Below are positions 41,864 to 50,940 of a stretch of 64,000 bases of DNA, piece by piece (within the stretch, counting starts at the first letter, position 1; the number at the start of each line of letters is the position of its first letter). The notes beneath the pieces are model-generated. The model made no database searches. It saw nothing but the letters and a program-made list of their open reading frames with translations, and was not told the DNA's origin. The stretch comes from Cryobacterium sp. GrIS_2_6. Lineage in GTDB: Bacteria > Actinomycetota > Actinomycetes > Actinomycetales > Microbacteriaceae. The stretch is taken from assembly GCF_035984545.1 (NCBI RefSeq), contig NZ_JAXCHP010000001.1, positions 3,844,001 through 3,908,000 on the forward strand, written 5' to 3'. The translations under genes were made by a program, and so were the position numbers.

Positions 41864-44332
41864 ATGGTCAACACGTCCGATAAAACCTTCTTGTGGCCCA
41901 CCCAGCAGCCACGTCCGCTGAGCGATGAAGCGCTCGCGAGCGTAGACGCCTGGTGGCGAGCCGCGAATTATCTTTCGGTGGGGCAGATCTACCTGCTCGA
42001 CAATCCGCTACTGCGGGAACCGTTGACCCGCGACCACATTAAGCCTCGTCTGCTCGGGCACTGGGGGACGACCCCTGGACTCAACTTCATTTATGCCCAC
42101 CTGAACCGCGCAATCCAGGAACGCAAGATCAGCACCCTTTATGTCACCGGCCCCGGCCACGGTGGGCCCGGCATGGTCGCCAACGCCTATCTCGACGGCA
42201 CGTACACCGAGATCTACCCCGGTGTCGAGCAGAGCGAACGCGGCGTCAAGGCCCTGTTCCGCCAGTTCTCCTTCCCGGGCGGAATCCCGAGCCACGCCTC
42301 ACCGGAGACCCCCGGTTCGATCCACGAGGGCGGCGAGCTCGGCTACGCCCTCAGCCACGCCTACGGCGCCGCGTTCGACAACCCCGACCTGCTCGTCGCG
42401 GCCGTCGTCGGCGACGGCGAGGCCGAGACCGGACCGCTCGCCACCAGCTGGCACTCCAACAAGTTCGTCGACCCGCTCGTCGACGGCGTCGTACTGCCGA
42501 TCCTGCACCTCAACGGGTACAAGATCGCCAACCCGACCATCCTCGCCCGCATCCCCGAGGAGGAACTCCTCGACTTGATGCGTGGCTACGGCCACAAGCC
42601 GTACATCGTTTCAGGAGGATTCAACGAGGAAGACCCGCTCCTCGTGCACCAGCGCATGGCCGAGACCCTCGACGAGGTCCTCAACGAGATCGCCGACATC
42701 AAGGCCCGCGCCCTCGCCGACGACACTGAGCGTCCGCGCTGGCCGATGATCATCCTGCGCACCCCCAAGGGCTGGACCTGCCCGACCACGATCGACGGTC
42801 TCAAGGTCGTCGACTCCTGGCGCTCGCACCAGGTGCCGCTCAGCAACGCCCGCGACACCGAGGCGCACACCCGCCTCCTCGAGGGCTGGCTCGCCTCCTA
42901 CCACCCCGAAGAGCTGTTCGACGAGTCCGGTGCGCCGGTCGCGAAGATCACAGGGCTCGCCCCGGACGGTGAGCTGCGGATGAGCGCGAATCCCGTCGCC
43001 AACGGCGGCCTGCTCCGCAAGGAGCTGCGCCTCCCGGACTTCCACGACTATGCGGTCGACGTTCCCTCCCCTGGAGCCACGACGGATGAGGCCACGAAGG
43101 TCCTCGGAACCTGGCTCGCGGATGTCATCAGGGACAACCCCGACAACTTCCGGATCTTCGGGCCGGATGAGACAGCATCCAACCGTCTCGCCCCCGCCGT
43201 GTTCGCTGCGACGGAGAAGACCTGGAACGCCGAATACCACGAGGGCGACACCAACCTCGAACGCGCCGGCCGCATCATGGAGATGCTCAGTGAGCACCAG
43301 TGCCAGGGCTGGCTCGAGGGCTACCTGCTCACCGGTCGCCACGGCCTGTTCAACTGCTACGAGGCCTTCATCCACATCGTCGACTCGATGTTCAACCAGC
43401 ACGCGAAGTGGCTCAAGGTCACCCGCGAGATCCCGTGGCGCCGCTCGATCTCGAGCCTCAACTACCTGCTCTCCTCGCACGTCTGGCGCCAGGACCACAA
43501 CGGCTTCTCCCACCAGGACCCGGGCTTCATCGACCACGTCGTGAACAAGAGCGCGGATGTCGTGCGCGTTTACCTGCCCTTCGACGCGAACACACTGCTC
43601 TCGATCTACGACCACTGCCTGCGCAGCGTCGACTACGTGAACGTCGTCGTCGCAGGCAAGCAGCCCGCACCGAACTGGCTCACCATGGACCAGGCCGTCG
43701 CGCACTGCGACCGCGGCCTCGGCATCTTCGACTGGGCAGGCACCGAAATCGCCGACACCGAACCGGATGTCGTCCTCGCCGCAGCCGGAGAGGTCCCGAC
43801 CCTCGAGATCCTCGCCGCCGCCGCGATACTGCGCGAAGCGATGCCCGACCTCAAGGTCCGCGTCGTCAACGTCGTCGACCTGATGCGCCTGCAGTCCGAG
43901 GCGGACCACCCGCACGGACTCAGCGACGCCGAGTTCGACGCCTACTTCACCGCGAACAAGCCGATCGTGTTCGCCTACCACGGGTACCCGTGGCTGATCC
44001 ACCGCCTGACCTACAAGCGCCACGGACACGCGAACCTGCACGCCCGCGGGTACAAGGAGAACGGCACGACGACGACCCCGTTCGACATGGTCATGCTCAA
44101 CGACCTCGACCGGTATCACCTGGTGATGGACGTGATCGACCGCGTCCCCGGACTCGGCGCGCGCGCCGGTGTTCTCCGCCAGGAAATGCAGGATGCCCGC
44201 CTCCGCGCCCGGGACTACACGCGTGCATTCGGTGAGGACATTCCCGCGGTCACCGAGTGGGTGTGGGATGCAAACGGCATCGGCGCCACCCCGGTCGATG
44301 TGGGACTTTCGACCGGTGGGGATAACGTCTAA
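41864..44332 (+). CDS. xfp: xylulose-5-phosphate/fructose-6-phosphate phosphoketolase
   Basis: Thiamine-diphosphate enzyme that splits xylulose 5-phosphate (or fructose 6-phosphate) with phosphate into acetyl phosphate and an aldose phosphate. It has 822 residues from ATG 41864; GGAGG six bases ahead favours this over GTG 41849. Signatures are [37 protein letters not shown], the ThDP motif [11 protein letters not shown], and [19 protein letters not shown] in the second half. It is the first gene of a phosphoketolase-pta-ackA cluster. Confidence 0.96.
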   Translation: MVNTSDKTFLWPTQQPRPLSDEALASVDAWWRAANYLSVGQIYLLDNPLLREPLTRDHIKPRLLGHWGTTPGLNFIYAHLNRAIQERKISTLYVTGPGHGGPGMVANAYLDGTYTEIYPGVEQSERGVKALFRQFSFPGGIPSHASPETPGSIHEGGELGYALSHAYGAAFDNPDLLVAAVVGDGEAETGPLATSWHSNKFVDPLVDGVVLPILHLNGYKIANPTILARIPEEELLDLMRGYGHKPYIVSGGFNEEDPLLVHQRMAETLDEVLNEIADIKARALADDTERPRWPMIILRTPKGWTCPTTIDGLKVVDSWRSHQVPLSNARDTEAHTRLLEGWLASYHPEELFDESGAPVAKITGLAPDGELRMSANPVANGGLLRKELRLPDFHDYAVDVPSPGATTDEATKVLGTWLADVIRDNPDNFRIFGPDETASNRLAPAVFAATEKTWNAEYHEGDTNLERAGRIMEMLSEHQCQGWLEGYLLTGRHGLFNCYEAFIHIVDSMFNQHAKWLKVTREIPWRRSISSLNYLLSSHVWRQDHNGFSHQDPGFIDHVVNKSADVVRVYLPFDANTLLSIYDHCLRSVDYVNVVVAGKQPAPNWLTMDQAVAHCDRGLGIFDWAGTEIADTEPDVVLAAAGEVPTLEILAAAAILREAMPDLKVRVVNVVDLMRLQSEADHPHGLSDAEFDAYFTANKPIVFAYHGYPWLIHRLTYKRHGHANLHARGYKENGTTTTPFDMVMLNDLDRYHLVMDVIDRVPGLGARAGVLRQEMQDARLRARDYTRAFGEDIPAVTEWVWDANGIGATPVDVGLSTGGDNV
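44323..44328 (+). promoter_or_regulatory. possible internal leaderless -10 box before pta
   Basis: TAACGT, six bases, then GTG 44335, inside the last codons of the phosphoketolase gene. It would give pta-ackA a promoter of their own. Confidence 0.45.
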
Positions 44333-44334
44333 TC

Positions 44335-46560
44335 GTGGCTGACAGCATTTACATCACCTCCGCCGAGGGTTATACAGGCAAATCTACGATCGCGCTGGGT
44401 GTTTTGGACACCCTGCTTCGTTCGGTCGAACGGGTCGGCGTCTTCCGTCCCGTCGCCCGTTCTTCCAACCATCCCGACTACGTGCTCGAGCTCCTGCTCG
44501 AGCACCTCTCCGCAGGCAAGGCCGCGAGTGCGACCGCCGCAACGAGCACCCCACTCACTTACGACGAATGCGTGGGCGTACATTATGACGAGGTCCACCT
44601 CGACCCCGATGCGGCACTCGGTCGTATCGTTCAGCGTTATAAGGCCGTCGAGGCCCAGTGTGACGCGGTCGTCGTCATCGGAAGCGATTACACCGACGTC
44701 GGCAGCCCCACCGAGCTCGCCTTCAACCTCCGCATCGCCGCCAACCTCGGCGTCCCTGTGCTTTTGGTTCTCGGCGGACGCGTGGGCTCCGGCCAGGGCG
44801 AGACGCTCAACCAGGATGACAGGCTCGGTCAGAGCGACCCGCGCACGCCGGACGACATCCGCCAGCTGACGGATGTCACCATCGCCGAACTGCGCAACGA
44901 GCACGTCTCGCTGCTCGGCGTCATCGTCAACCGGGCAGATCCGACGCGCCTGGACGACGTGATCGGCGCCGTCCGCGACGTCGTCGACGCCCCCGGAAGC
45001 GAACTCACGAACGTGCCCGTCTGGGCGCTTCCCGAGGACCCGTACATCGTCGCACCGAGCATGAAGAGCATCCTCAAGGCCGTGCAGGGAACCCTCGTCA
45101 AGGGGGACCCCGCACTCCTGTCCCGTGAGGCCCTCGGAGTCGTCGTCGCGGCGATGTCGATGGTCAACGTGTTGCCGCGCCTGTTCGACGGGGCCGTCGT
45201 ACTCATCCCGAGCGACCGTCCCGATGTGCTCCTCGCCGTGCTGATGGCGAACTCCTCTGCGACGTTCCCCTCGATCGCGGGCATCATCCTCGTCGGCGGC
45301 TTCGACCTCCCGACGGAGATCGAACAGCTCGTCGAGGGGCTCGCTTCTTCGGTGCCGATCATCCGCACCGAACTCGCGTCCTACGAGGCCGCGGTGCGCA
45401 TCACGCACACCCCCGGCCGGATGGCCGCGGATTCGCAGCGCAAGCTCGACACCGCGCTCGCCCTCTTCGAAGGCCACGTCGAGGCATCCGTTCTGCTCGA
45501 CCGCCTCAAGGTGAGCCGCGCCGACGTCGTGACGCCGCTCATGTTCGAGTACACGCTGCTCGAACGTGCCCGGAAGAACCGCAAGCGAATCGTGATGCCC
45601 GAGGGGGAGGACGACCGCGTGCTGCGCGCCGCCGCGACCCTGCTGGCCCGCGATGTCGCCGACATCATCATTCTCGGGGAAGAGGTCGAGGTCCGCTCCC
45701 GCGCGATCGGGCTCGGCATCGATATCGGGAAGGCCCAGGTGATCAGCCCCTTCAACGAGGAGCTCCGCACCAAGTTCGCCACGGAGTACGCCCGCCTGCG
45801 CGCCCACAAGGGCGTCACCATCGACCAGGCCAGGGACGTCGTCACCGACGTGTCCTACTTCGGCACGATGATGGTGCAGATGGGACTGGCCGACGGCATG
45901 GTCTCCGGTGCGACGCACACCACGGCGCACACGATCCGCCCGAGCTTCGAGATCATCAAGACGCGCCCGAACACGTCCGTCGTGTCGAGCGTGTTCCTGA
46001 TGGCCCTCGCGGACAAGGTCCTCGTCTACGGTGACTGCGCCGTGAACCCCGACCCGACCGCCGAGCAGCTCGCCGACATCGCCATTTCCGCTTCGGAGAC
46101 GGCCGTCGAGTTCGGTATCGAACCGCGCATCGCGATGCTGTCGTACTCGACCGGCGAGTCGGGCAAGGGGGCGGACGTCGACAAGGTCCGCGCCGCGACC
46201 GCGCTCGTCCGCGAGCGTCGCCCCGACCTTCTCATCGAGGGCCCGATCCAGTACGACGCGGCAGCGGATGCTGCCGTCGCCGCTGTGAAGATGCCGGCTT
46301 CGGCCGTGGCAGGCAGGGCCACCGTCTTCATCTTCCCGGACCTCAACACCGGTAACAACACCTACAAGGCCGTCCAGCGCAGTGCTGGCGCCCTCGCGCT
46401 CGGCCCTGTCCTGCAGGGCTTGCGCAAACCGATCAACGACCTTTCCCGAGGAGCACTTGTGCAGGACATCGTCAACACCGTTGCGATCACCGCAATCCAG
46501 GCGGCGTCGCTCGACTCCGCTGCCGCCGCTGCTGCCGCGACTGCGACGGTCTCAGCATGA
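44335..46560 (+). CDS. pta: phosphate acetyltransferase
   Basis: Interconverts acetyl phosphate and acetyl-CoA. It is the long form at 741 residues, from GTG 44335. The N-terminal P-loop-type domain (IYITSAEGYTGKSTIALGVLD) leads into a DRTGG domain. The catalytic PTA domain is in the last 330 residues (RIVMPEGEDDRVLRAA, GLADGMVSGATHTTAHTIRP, STGESGKGADVDKV, NTGNNTYKAVQRSA). The start lies two bases after the phosphoketolase stop. The end overlaps ackA by four bases. Confidence 0.96.
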   Translation: MADSIYITSAEGYTGKSTIALGVLDTLLRSVERVGVFRPVARSSNHPDYVLELLLEHLSAGKAASATAATSTPLTYDECVGVHYDEVHLDPDAALGRIVQRYKAVEAQCDAVVVIGSDYTDVGSPTELAFNLRIAANLGVPVLLVLGGRVGSGQGETLNQDDRLGQSDPRTPDDIRQLTDVTIAELRNEHVSLLGVIVNRADPTRLDDVIGAVRDVVDAPGSELTNVPVWALPEDPYIVAPSMKSILKAVQGTLVKGDPALLSREALGVVVAAMSMVNVLPRLFDGAVVLIPSDRPDVLLAVLMANSSATFPSIAGIILVGGFDLPTEIEQLVEGLASSVPIIRTELASYEAAVRITHTPGRMAADSQRKLDTALALFEGHVEASVLLDRLKVSRADVVTPLMFEYTLLERARKNRKRIVMPEGEDDRVLRAAATLLARDVADIIILGEEVEVRSRAIGLGIDIGKAQVISPFNEELRTKFATEYARLRAHKGVTIDQARDVVTDVSYFGTMMVQMGLADGMVSGATHTTAHTIRPSFEIIKTRPNTSVVSSVFLMALADKVLVYGDCAVNPDPTAEQLADIAISASETAVEFGIEPRIAMLSYSTGESGKGADVDKVRAATALVRERRPDLLIEGPIQYDAAADAAVAAVKMPASAVAGRATVFIFPDLNTGNNTYKAVQRSAGALALGPVLQGLRKPINDLSRGALVQDIVNTVAITAIQAASLDSAAAAAAATATVSA

Positions 46561-47744
46561 GCGCGGTCCTGGTCATCAACTCCGGTTCCTCGTCGTTCAA
46601 GTACCAGTTGATCGACATGAAGACGGAGACCGAGCTCGCGAGCGGTCTCGTCGAGCGCATCGGTGAGGCGAGCGGGCACGCCCGTCACGCCGCGGCCGGT
46701 TCCGACCGCGTCGAGCAGACGCTGCCGATCCCGGACCACACCGCCGGATTCGCCGTGATGCTCGCCGCGTTCGCCGCCAGCGGCCCGCAGCTCAGCACGG
46801 CGAACCTCGTGGCCGTCGGCCACCGGGTTGTGCAGGGTGGCAGCATCTTCCAGGGCCCGACCGTGATCGACGACGAGGTGCTCGCCCAGATCAGCGCGCT
46901 CTCCGACCTCGCGCCCCTCCACAACCCGGCACACGTGCAGGGCATCAACGCGGCCAGGGCGCAGTTCCCGGACGTGCCCCACGTCGCCGTCTTCGACACG
47001 TCGTTCCACCAGACGATGCCGGCACCGGCGTACACCTACGCGATCGACACCGCGCTGGCCGCCGAGTACGGGATCCGTCGCTATGGAGCACACGGCAGCT
47101 CGCACAAGTTCGTGTCCGAAGCCGCTGCTGAGTTCCTCGGCCGCCCGCTCGCCGAGCTCAAGACCATCGTGCTGCACCTCGGAAACGGGGCGTCGGCGTG
47201 CGCGGTCGACGGTGGAAAGTCCATCGACACCTCGATGGGACTCACCCCGCTGCAGGGACTCGTCATGGGTACCCGCTCCGGCGACATCGACCCCGCCGTG
47301 CTGTTCCACCTGCACCGCAAGGCCGGCATGTCGATCGAAGAGCTCGACACCCTGCTGAACAAGAAGAGCGGGATGCTCGGACTGACCGGCAATGGTGACA
47401 TGCGCGACGTCGAGGACGCCGCCATAGCCGGGGACGCGGTCGCCCAGGCCGCCCTCGACGTCTACTACCACCGCATCCGCGGTTACGTGGGCAACTACAT
47501 CGCCCAGCTCGGCGGGCTCGACGTGATCGTCTTCACCGCCGGTATCGGCGAGAATTCGGGAATCATCCGGGCCGGCGTCCTCTCCGGACTCGAATTCCTC
47601 GGCATCGAGATCGACCCGGCGAAGAACGACCCGTTCTCCCGGGTCGCCCGCGTCATCTCGACCGATGATTCGAAGGTCACCGTGCTTGTCATCCCGACGA
47701 ACGAGGAGCTGGAGATCGCTCGCCAGACCCTCGCCGTCATCTAG
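46557..47744 (+). CDS. ackA: acetate kinase
   Basis: Converts acetyl phosphate plus ADP to acetate plus ATP, 395 residues. The N-terminal INSGSSSFKYQLID, the central VAVFDTSFHQTMP, GAHGSSHKFV, LHLGNGAS and the FTAGIGENSGIIR near the end are the family motifs. Its ATG overlaps the pta TGA (ATGA). With phosphoketolase it completes an ATP-yielding route from pentose phosphates to acetate. A strong hairpin follows. Confidence 0.97.
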   Translation: MSAVLVINSGSSSFKYQLIDMKTETELASGLVERIGEASGHARHAAAGSDRVEQTLPIPDHTAGFAVMLAAFAASGPQLSTANLVAVGHRVVQGGSIFQGPTVIDDEVLAQISALSDLAPLHNPAHVQGINAARAQFPDVPHVAVFDTSFHQTMPAPAYTYAIDTALAAEYGIRRYGAHGSSHKFVSEAAAEFLGRPLAELKTIVLHLGNGASACAVDGGKSIDTSMGLTPLQGLVMGTRSGDIDPAVLFHLHRKAGMSIEELDTLLNKKSGMLGLTGNGDMRDVEDAAIAGDAVAQAALDVYYHRIRGYVGNYIAQLGGLDVIVFTAGIGENSGIIRAGVLSGLEFLGIEIDPAKNDPFSRVARVISTDDSKVTVLVIPTNEELEIARQTLAVI

Positions 47745-47756
47745 CAGCACCGAAGT

Positions 47757-47788
47757 CGACGGCCGCTCCCTTCGGGGGGCGGCCGTCG
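47757..47788 (+). terminator. terminator of the xfp-pta-ackA operon
   Basis: CGACGGCCGC and GCGGCCGTCG form a 10-bp stem around a 12-nt loop, 12 bases after the ackA stop, followed by a short CGTCGTT tail. Confidence 0.7.
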
Positions 47789-47869
47789 CGTCGTTAACCC
47801 GCGAATGGAGCAGCGGTAGAGGGCCGCCGAGGCCGCCCTCAGAGTGTGGGCGGGGTCGGCGAACGTAAT

Positions 47870-47936
47870 GTCGGAGATTTTCGCGACACACGGCATCCGC
47901 TGCCCGGTCGTGCGGCGTGTCGCGAAAATCTCCGAC
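47870..47936. repeat. 67-bp palindromic element, copy 1 of 3
   Basis: GTCGGAGATTTTCGCGACAC (47870-47889) and its exact complement (47917-47936) make a perfect 20-bp stem, extended outward by CGTAA/TTACG. The loop contains GGCATCCGC. It lies 34 bases beyond the stop codon of the DUF559 gene. Confidence 0.85.
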
Positions 47937-47970
47937 CTTACGGCGCGGCATCCGGCAGCGAGGCCGTGCT

Positions 47971-48963
47971 CTAGAACGGGTCGTGCTTCGCGAAGAGCAC
48001 GGGTCCGACCTGGCGCGCTCGCACGTAGAGGGCGTCGTCGACCACACGTTTGATAGCTAGGAATGTCGTCTCCCACTCCAGCAGGACCTGGTCGTGCGTG
48101 AGTCGAATCGAACGCCGCCCGAGCGCCTCTGTCTTGAGGTCGCGAATGCGGTCCGGGTGGAACCGCTCGGGTCCGTGCCAGCGCGCACCGTCGATCTCGA
48201 GCGCGACGCAGTCCTCGACAAGCAGGTCCTCGTCGCCGATATCGCGCACCCGCACCTGCGCGACGACCGTGTACCAGGCGTGCCGGAGACGCCGGCGCAC
48301 GATCGTCTCGAGCCCGGAGTCTGCCGTGAACTCGAGTTCGCGGATGCCCGGCTGCAGCCGCGCCGGAGCCGCACGACACAGCACGTCCACCTCGGCCCGC
48401 GTCAGTACCCCTTCGTGCACCGCGGACTCGAGGCACGCGATCGCATGTTCCTCGTCGAGGCAGCGCATCGCCTGCCACACCGCCTCCATCGGACCGACGA
48501 GCCAGGATCTCGCCCGGTCCGGGTAGCGCGGCGCGGCCCAGTGGTAGACGATGACGCGCCCCTCGCTCGTTCGCGACGGGCGCTTCCCGCGCCCGTTCGG
48601 CGGCACCTGCAGGTGCAGGGCGTCGTACGGCATACCGGTCCACACTCGCGCCGGCCCGAGGGCGCTCAGGCAGGTAACTCGTGCGTGCACTGCTGCGGCG
48701 TCGCGCTGGTCACGGCCGGCGTGTGGACACACATACGATCCGCGGGCGACGCGTTCGATCGTGCCGTCGGCGATGGCGGCCCGGACCCGCGCCGCCGTCA
48801 CCCCGAACCGGCGCAGTTCGGCGGCCGTACTCGCGTGCCCGAAGCCGCAGAGAAACGTTGCAGGGGTGGTGGTGGCCGTAGCCGGGGCAGTTGTGGGGCG
48901 TGCGTCGTCGCTTGCGACCGTAGGCGCGGGGGCCGGGGCATTCCGGTTCTGTATCTCGTCCAC
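47971..48963 (-). CDS. AbiEi-like HTH plus DUF559 nuclease-fold protein
   Basis: Protein of 330 residues from GTG 48963; the start is uncertain because no clear ribosome site is seen. An alanine/threonine-rich N-terminus precedes a winged-helix segment (LRRFGVTAARVRAAIADGTIERVARGSYVCP), like the DNA-binding domain of AbiEi-type antitoxins. The C-terminal third is a DUF559 domain, related to very-short-patch-repair endonucleases, with VALEIDGARWHG, RIRDLKTEALGRRSIRLTHDQVL holding the expected Asp, His and Arg positions. Such two-domain proteins are common in Microbacteriaceae and have no settled function. It sits among three copies of a 67-bp palindrome. Confidence 0.78.
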   Translation of the reverse strand: MDEIQNRNAPAPAPTVASDDARPTTAPATATTTPATFLCGFGHASTAAELRRFGVTAARVRAAIADGTIERVARGSYVCPHAGRDQRDAAAVHARVTCLSALGPARVWTGMPYDALHLQVPPNGRGKRPSRTSEGRVIVYHWAAPRYPDRARSWLVGPMEAVWQAMRCLDEEHAIACLESAVHEGVLTRAEVDVLCRAAPARLQPGIRELEFTADSGLETIVRRRLRHAWYTVVAQVRVRDIGDEDLLVEDCVALEIDGARWHGPERFHPDRIRDLKTEALGRRSIRLTHDQVLLEWETTFLAIKRVVDDALYVRARQVGPVLFAKHDPF

Positions 48964-49098
48964 GGGGTGAGGATGCCGCGCGCGCGCGAGACGGCAGGCG
49001 GGCCGAGGCGTGCCTGGGGAGAACCGCGCGGCCCCCGAGCCTGTGGGGGAGCCGTGTGCCGCCGGGTGCGGCCGGCTGCGGGGCCTCACAGGCGTAAC

Positions 49099-49165
49099 GT
49101 CGGAGCTTCTCGCGACTCGCCGCATCCGCCGACTTTGCTCGCGGCGTGTCGCGAAAATCACCGAC
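49099..49165. repeat. 67-bp palindromic element, copy 2 of 3
   Basis: Begins GTCGGAGCTTCTCGCGAC and ends GTCGCGAAAATCACCGAC, with internal CGCCGC/GCGGCG pairing. Its inner 31 bases are identical to those of copy 3. It lies 136 bases upstream of the DUF559 start. Confidence 0.85.
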
Positions 49166-49247
49166 AGTGTGTGATTGAGGCGGGCGACAGCGGATGCCTG
49201 GCGCGAGTGAGTCCCGCAGGGCGTGCACGTGGTCGCTCCGACTTAAC

Positions 49248-49314
49248 GTCGGAGATTCTCGCGACTCGCCGCATCCGCCGACTTTGCTCGCGGCGCGTCG
49301 AGAATATCTCCGAC
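49248..49314. repeat. 67-bp palindromic element, copy 3 of 3
   Basis: Begins GTCGGAGATTCTCGCGAC and ends GTCGAGAATATCTCCGAC, flanked by AAC/GTT that extends the stem. It has the same length as the other two copies. Confidence 0.85.
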
Positions 49315-49398
49315 GTTGCGAAGCCGTGGGGCGTCATCGCACTCCGGGCCCCCGCCGGAGTCATCCGCCCACGACACGAGGTGCGTGCGAACGGCGCC

Positions 49399-50172
49399 TC
49401 AGGGGGTTTTGGGGGCTGTGCTTCCGCGCACCATGAGGTGCGTGGGCACGATCGTGGTGCCGGGAACGGACGCACCGGGGGGAATCGATCTGCCGCAGGA
49501 GCTTCTCGATGCAGAGCCGGCCCACCTGGGCGAAGTCCTGGTGCACCGTCGTCAGTGCGGGCCAGAATTCACCGGACTCGCGCATGGCGTCGAAGCCGAC
49601 GACGCTCACGTCGGCGGGCAGGGCCCGGCCGGCTTCGTGCATCGCGCGCATCACACCGAGGGCCATCTGGTCGTTGGACGCGAAGATGGCCGTGACGAGC
49701 GGGTCGGCGGCGAGGGTCACCCCGTGAACGTAGCCGCTCTGCGCACTCCAGTCCCCTTCGAGCACGGGGGGCACCGGAGCAGCGGCCGCCTTCAGGGTGT
49801 TGCGCCACGACGCCGTGCGGCGACCGGCCGAGAAGGAGGACTCCGGGCCGGCGATGTGCCAGACCGTGCGGTGCCCGAGGTTGAGCAGGTGCTGGGTGGC
49901 CAGGCGGGCGCCCTCGGTCTGGTCGGTGTCGACGACCGTGTACCGGGAACCGGCGTCGGAGTCGACGATCACGACGGGAAGCCCGGTCGGCACGGTCACG
50001 TCGATCCGGTCGAGCATCGCGACCGCATCGAACGTGCGCATGTTGCCGACGCTCGACAGGGTGAACACGATCACGCCGATGGTGCTGAACCGGCCCGACT
50101 CGAGGGCGCGGGCGGCGCTGTTGGGCCGGTAGCCGATCTCATCCATGGCCGCGAGCACGCGGTCCCGGGTAT
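49399..50172 (-). pseudogene. LacI-family regulator, truncated and frameshifted
   Basis: The effector domain of a LacI repressor is readable (RVLAAMDEIGYRPNSAARAL, then IFASNDQMALGVMRAM and DVSVVGFDAMRESGEFWPAL), but the helix-turn-helix is absent. The similarity stops at about 50172, where GH35 sequence begins on the other strand. Near the C-terminus a C6 run (49477-49482) shifts the frame: the continuation GASVPGTTIVPTHLMVRGST, which is the normal family ending, is in the neighbouring frame and stops at 49399. The gene is therefore doubly disabled. Confidence 0.85.
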
Positions 50173-50873
50173 CGGAATCATCACGGTGCCGCTCACCACG
50201 GTCGACCAGCCCACCGACCAGATGCTGACCGACGGCAGCCTTCCTGGCCTGCACAAGACCGGCTCGTTCGGGTCGCGGGCCACCGAACGACTGGCGACCC
50301 TGCGCCGCCACCAGCCGACAGGGCCGCTCGTGTGCGCCGAATTCTGGAACGGCTGGTTCGACCACCGGGGAGCCCACCACCACACCACCTCCGCGGAAGA
50401 CTCGGCCCGTGAGCTCGACGACCTGCTGGCCACCGGCGCTTCCGTGTCGCTGTATATATTCACCGGCGGCACCAATTTCGGCTTCACCAACGGCGCCAAC
50501 GACAAGGACGTGTTCCAGCCGACGGTCACCTCCTACGACTACGACGCGCCGCTCTCCGGGAGCGGGGAGGTGACGGAGAAGTACCGCGCCTTCCGCGAGG
50601 TGCTCGCCCGGTATGGGTCGGTGCCGGCTGAACTGCCAGAAGCCGTTCCGGGGGCGCCCACCTTCGAGGTCGAGCTCGATGAGTCGGTGACGCCCCGGGA
50701 CGCCCTGCGCGAGCTGGCTGATCCGGCCGGCGAGCCCGTGCCCGGGCTGCCGAGAATGGATGCCGGGCCCGGTGCTGCCGGAGCGCAATGAGCTCCTCGT
50801 GCTGGTCCTGCACGGAACCGGAAGCACCCGGGCCCGTTTCGTGTCCCGCGCCGACCGCGGCCACACCGATTTC
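50173..50873 (+). pseudogene. GH35 beta-galactosidase remnant
   Basis: The readable part starts mid-domain at VPLTTVDQPTDQML and keeps FWNGWFDHRGAHHH and FTGGTNFGFTNGAND, family GH35 signatures. The N-terminal catalytic half is missing. A second break near 50760 joins the middle domain, in another frame, to a GH35 C-terminal end (PGPVLPERNELLVLVLHGTG...HTDF). About 235 codons remain in two pieces of a gene that would normally have about 580. It was presumably divergent from, and controlled by, the LacI gene now fused to it. Confidence 0.82.
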
Positions 50874-50928
50874 TCGCCGTCCCCGTCCCCCGCCCCGGCC
50901 CCCGGGAGGGACTGTCAGCGGTCCCGGC

Positions 50929-50934
50929 TACGAT
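50929..50934 (+). promoter_or_regulatory. leaderless -10 box of dnaX
   Basis: TACGAT, six bases, then GTG 50941. Confidence 0.6.
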
Positions 50935-50940
50935 TGACCC

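Larger units (their letters stand above)
48964..49398. other. 435-bp non-coding region with two palindromic elements
   Basis: No credible gene is present. It holds the palindromes at 49099-49165 and 49248-49314 and the decayed end of the LacI pseudogene. Confidence 0.65.

Noticed and set aside
41827..41883. Small leader frame starting at ATG 41827
   Set aside because: Its ATG is only five bases from the -10 box. The product ([11 protein letters not shown]...) has no recognisable feature, and the frame overlaps the phosphoketolase start.
50173..50791. Intact GH35 beta-galactosidase gene
   Set aside because: The N-terminal catalytic half is missing and the C-terminal end is in another frame.
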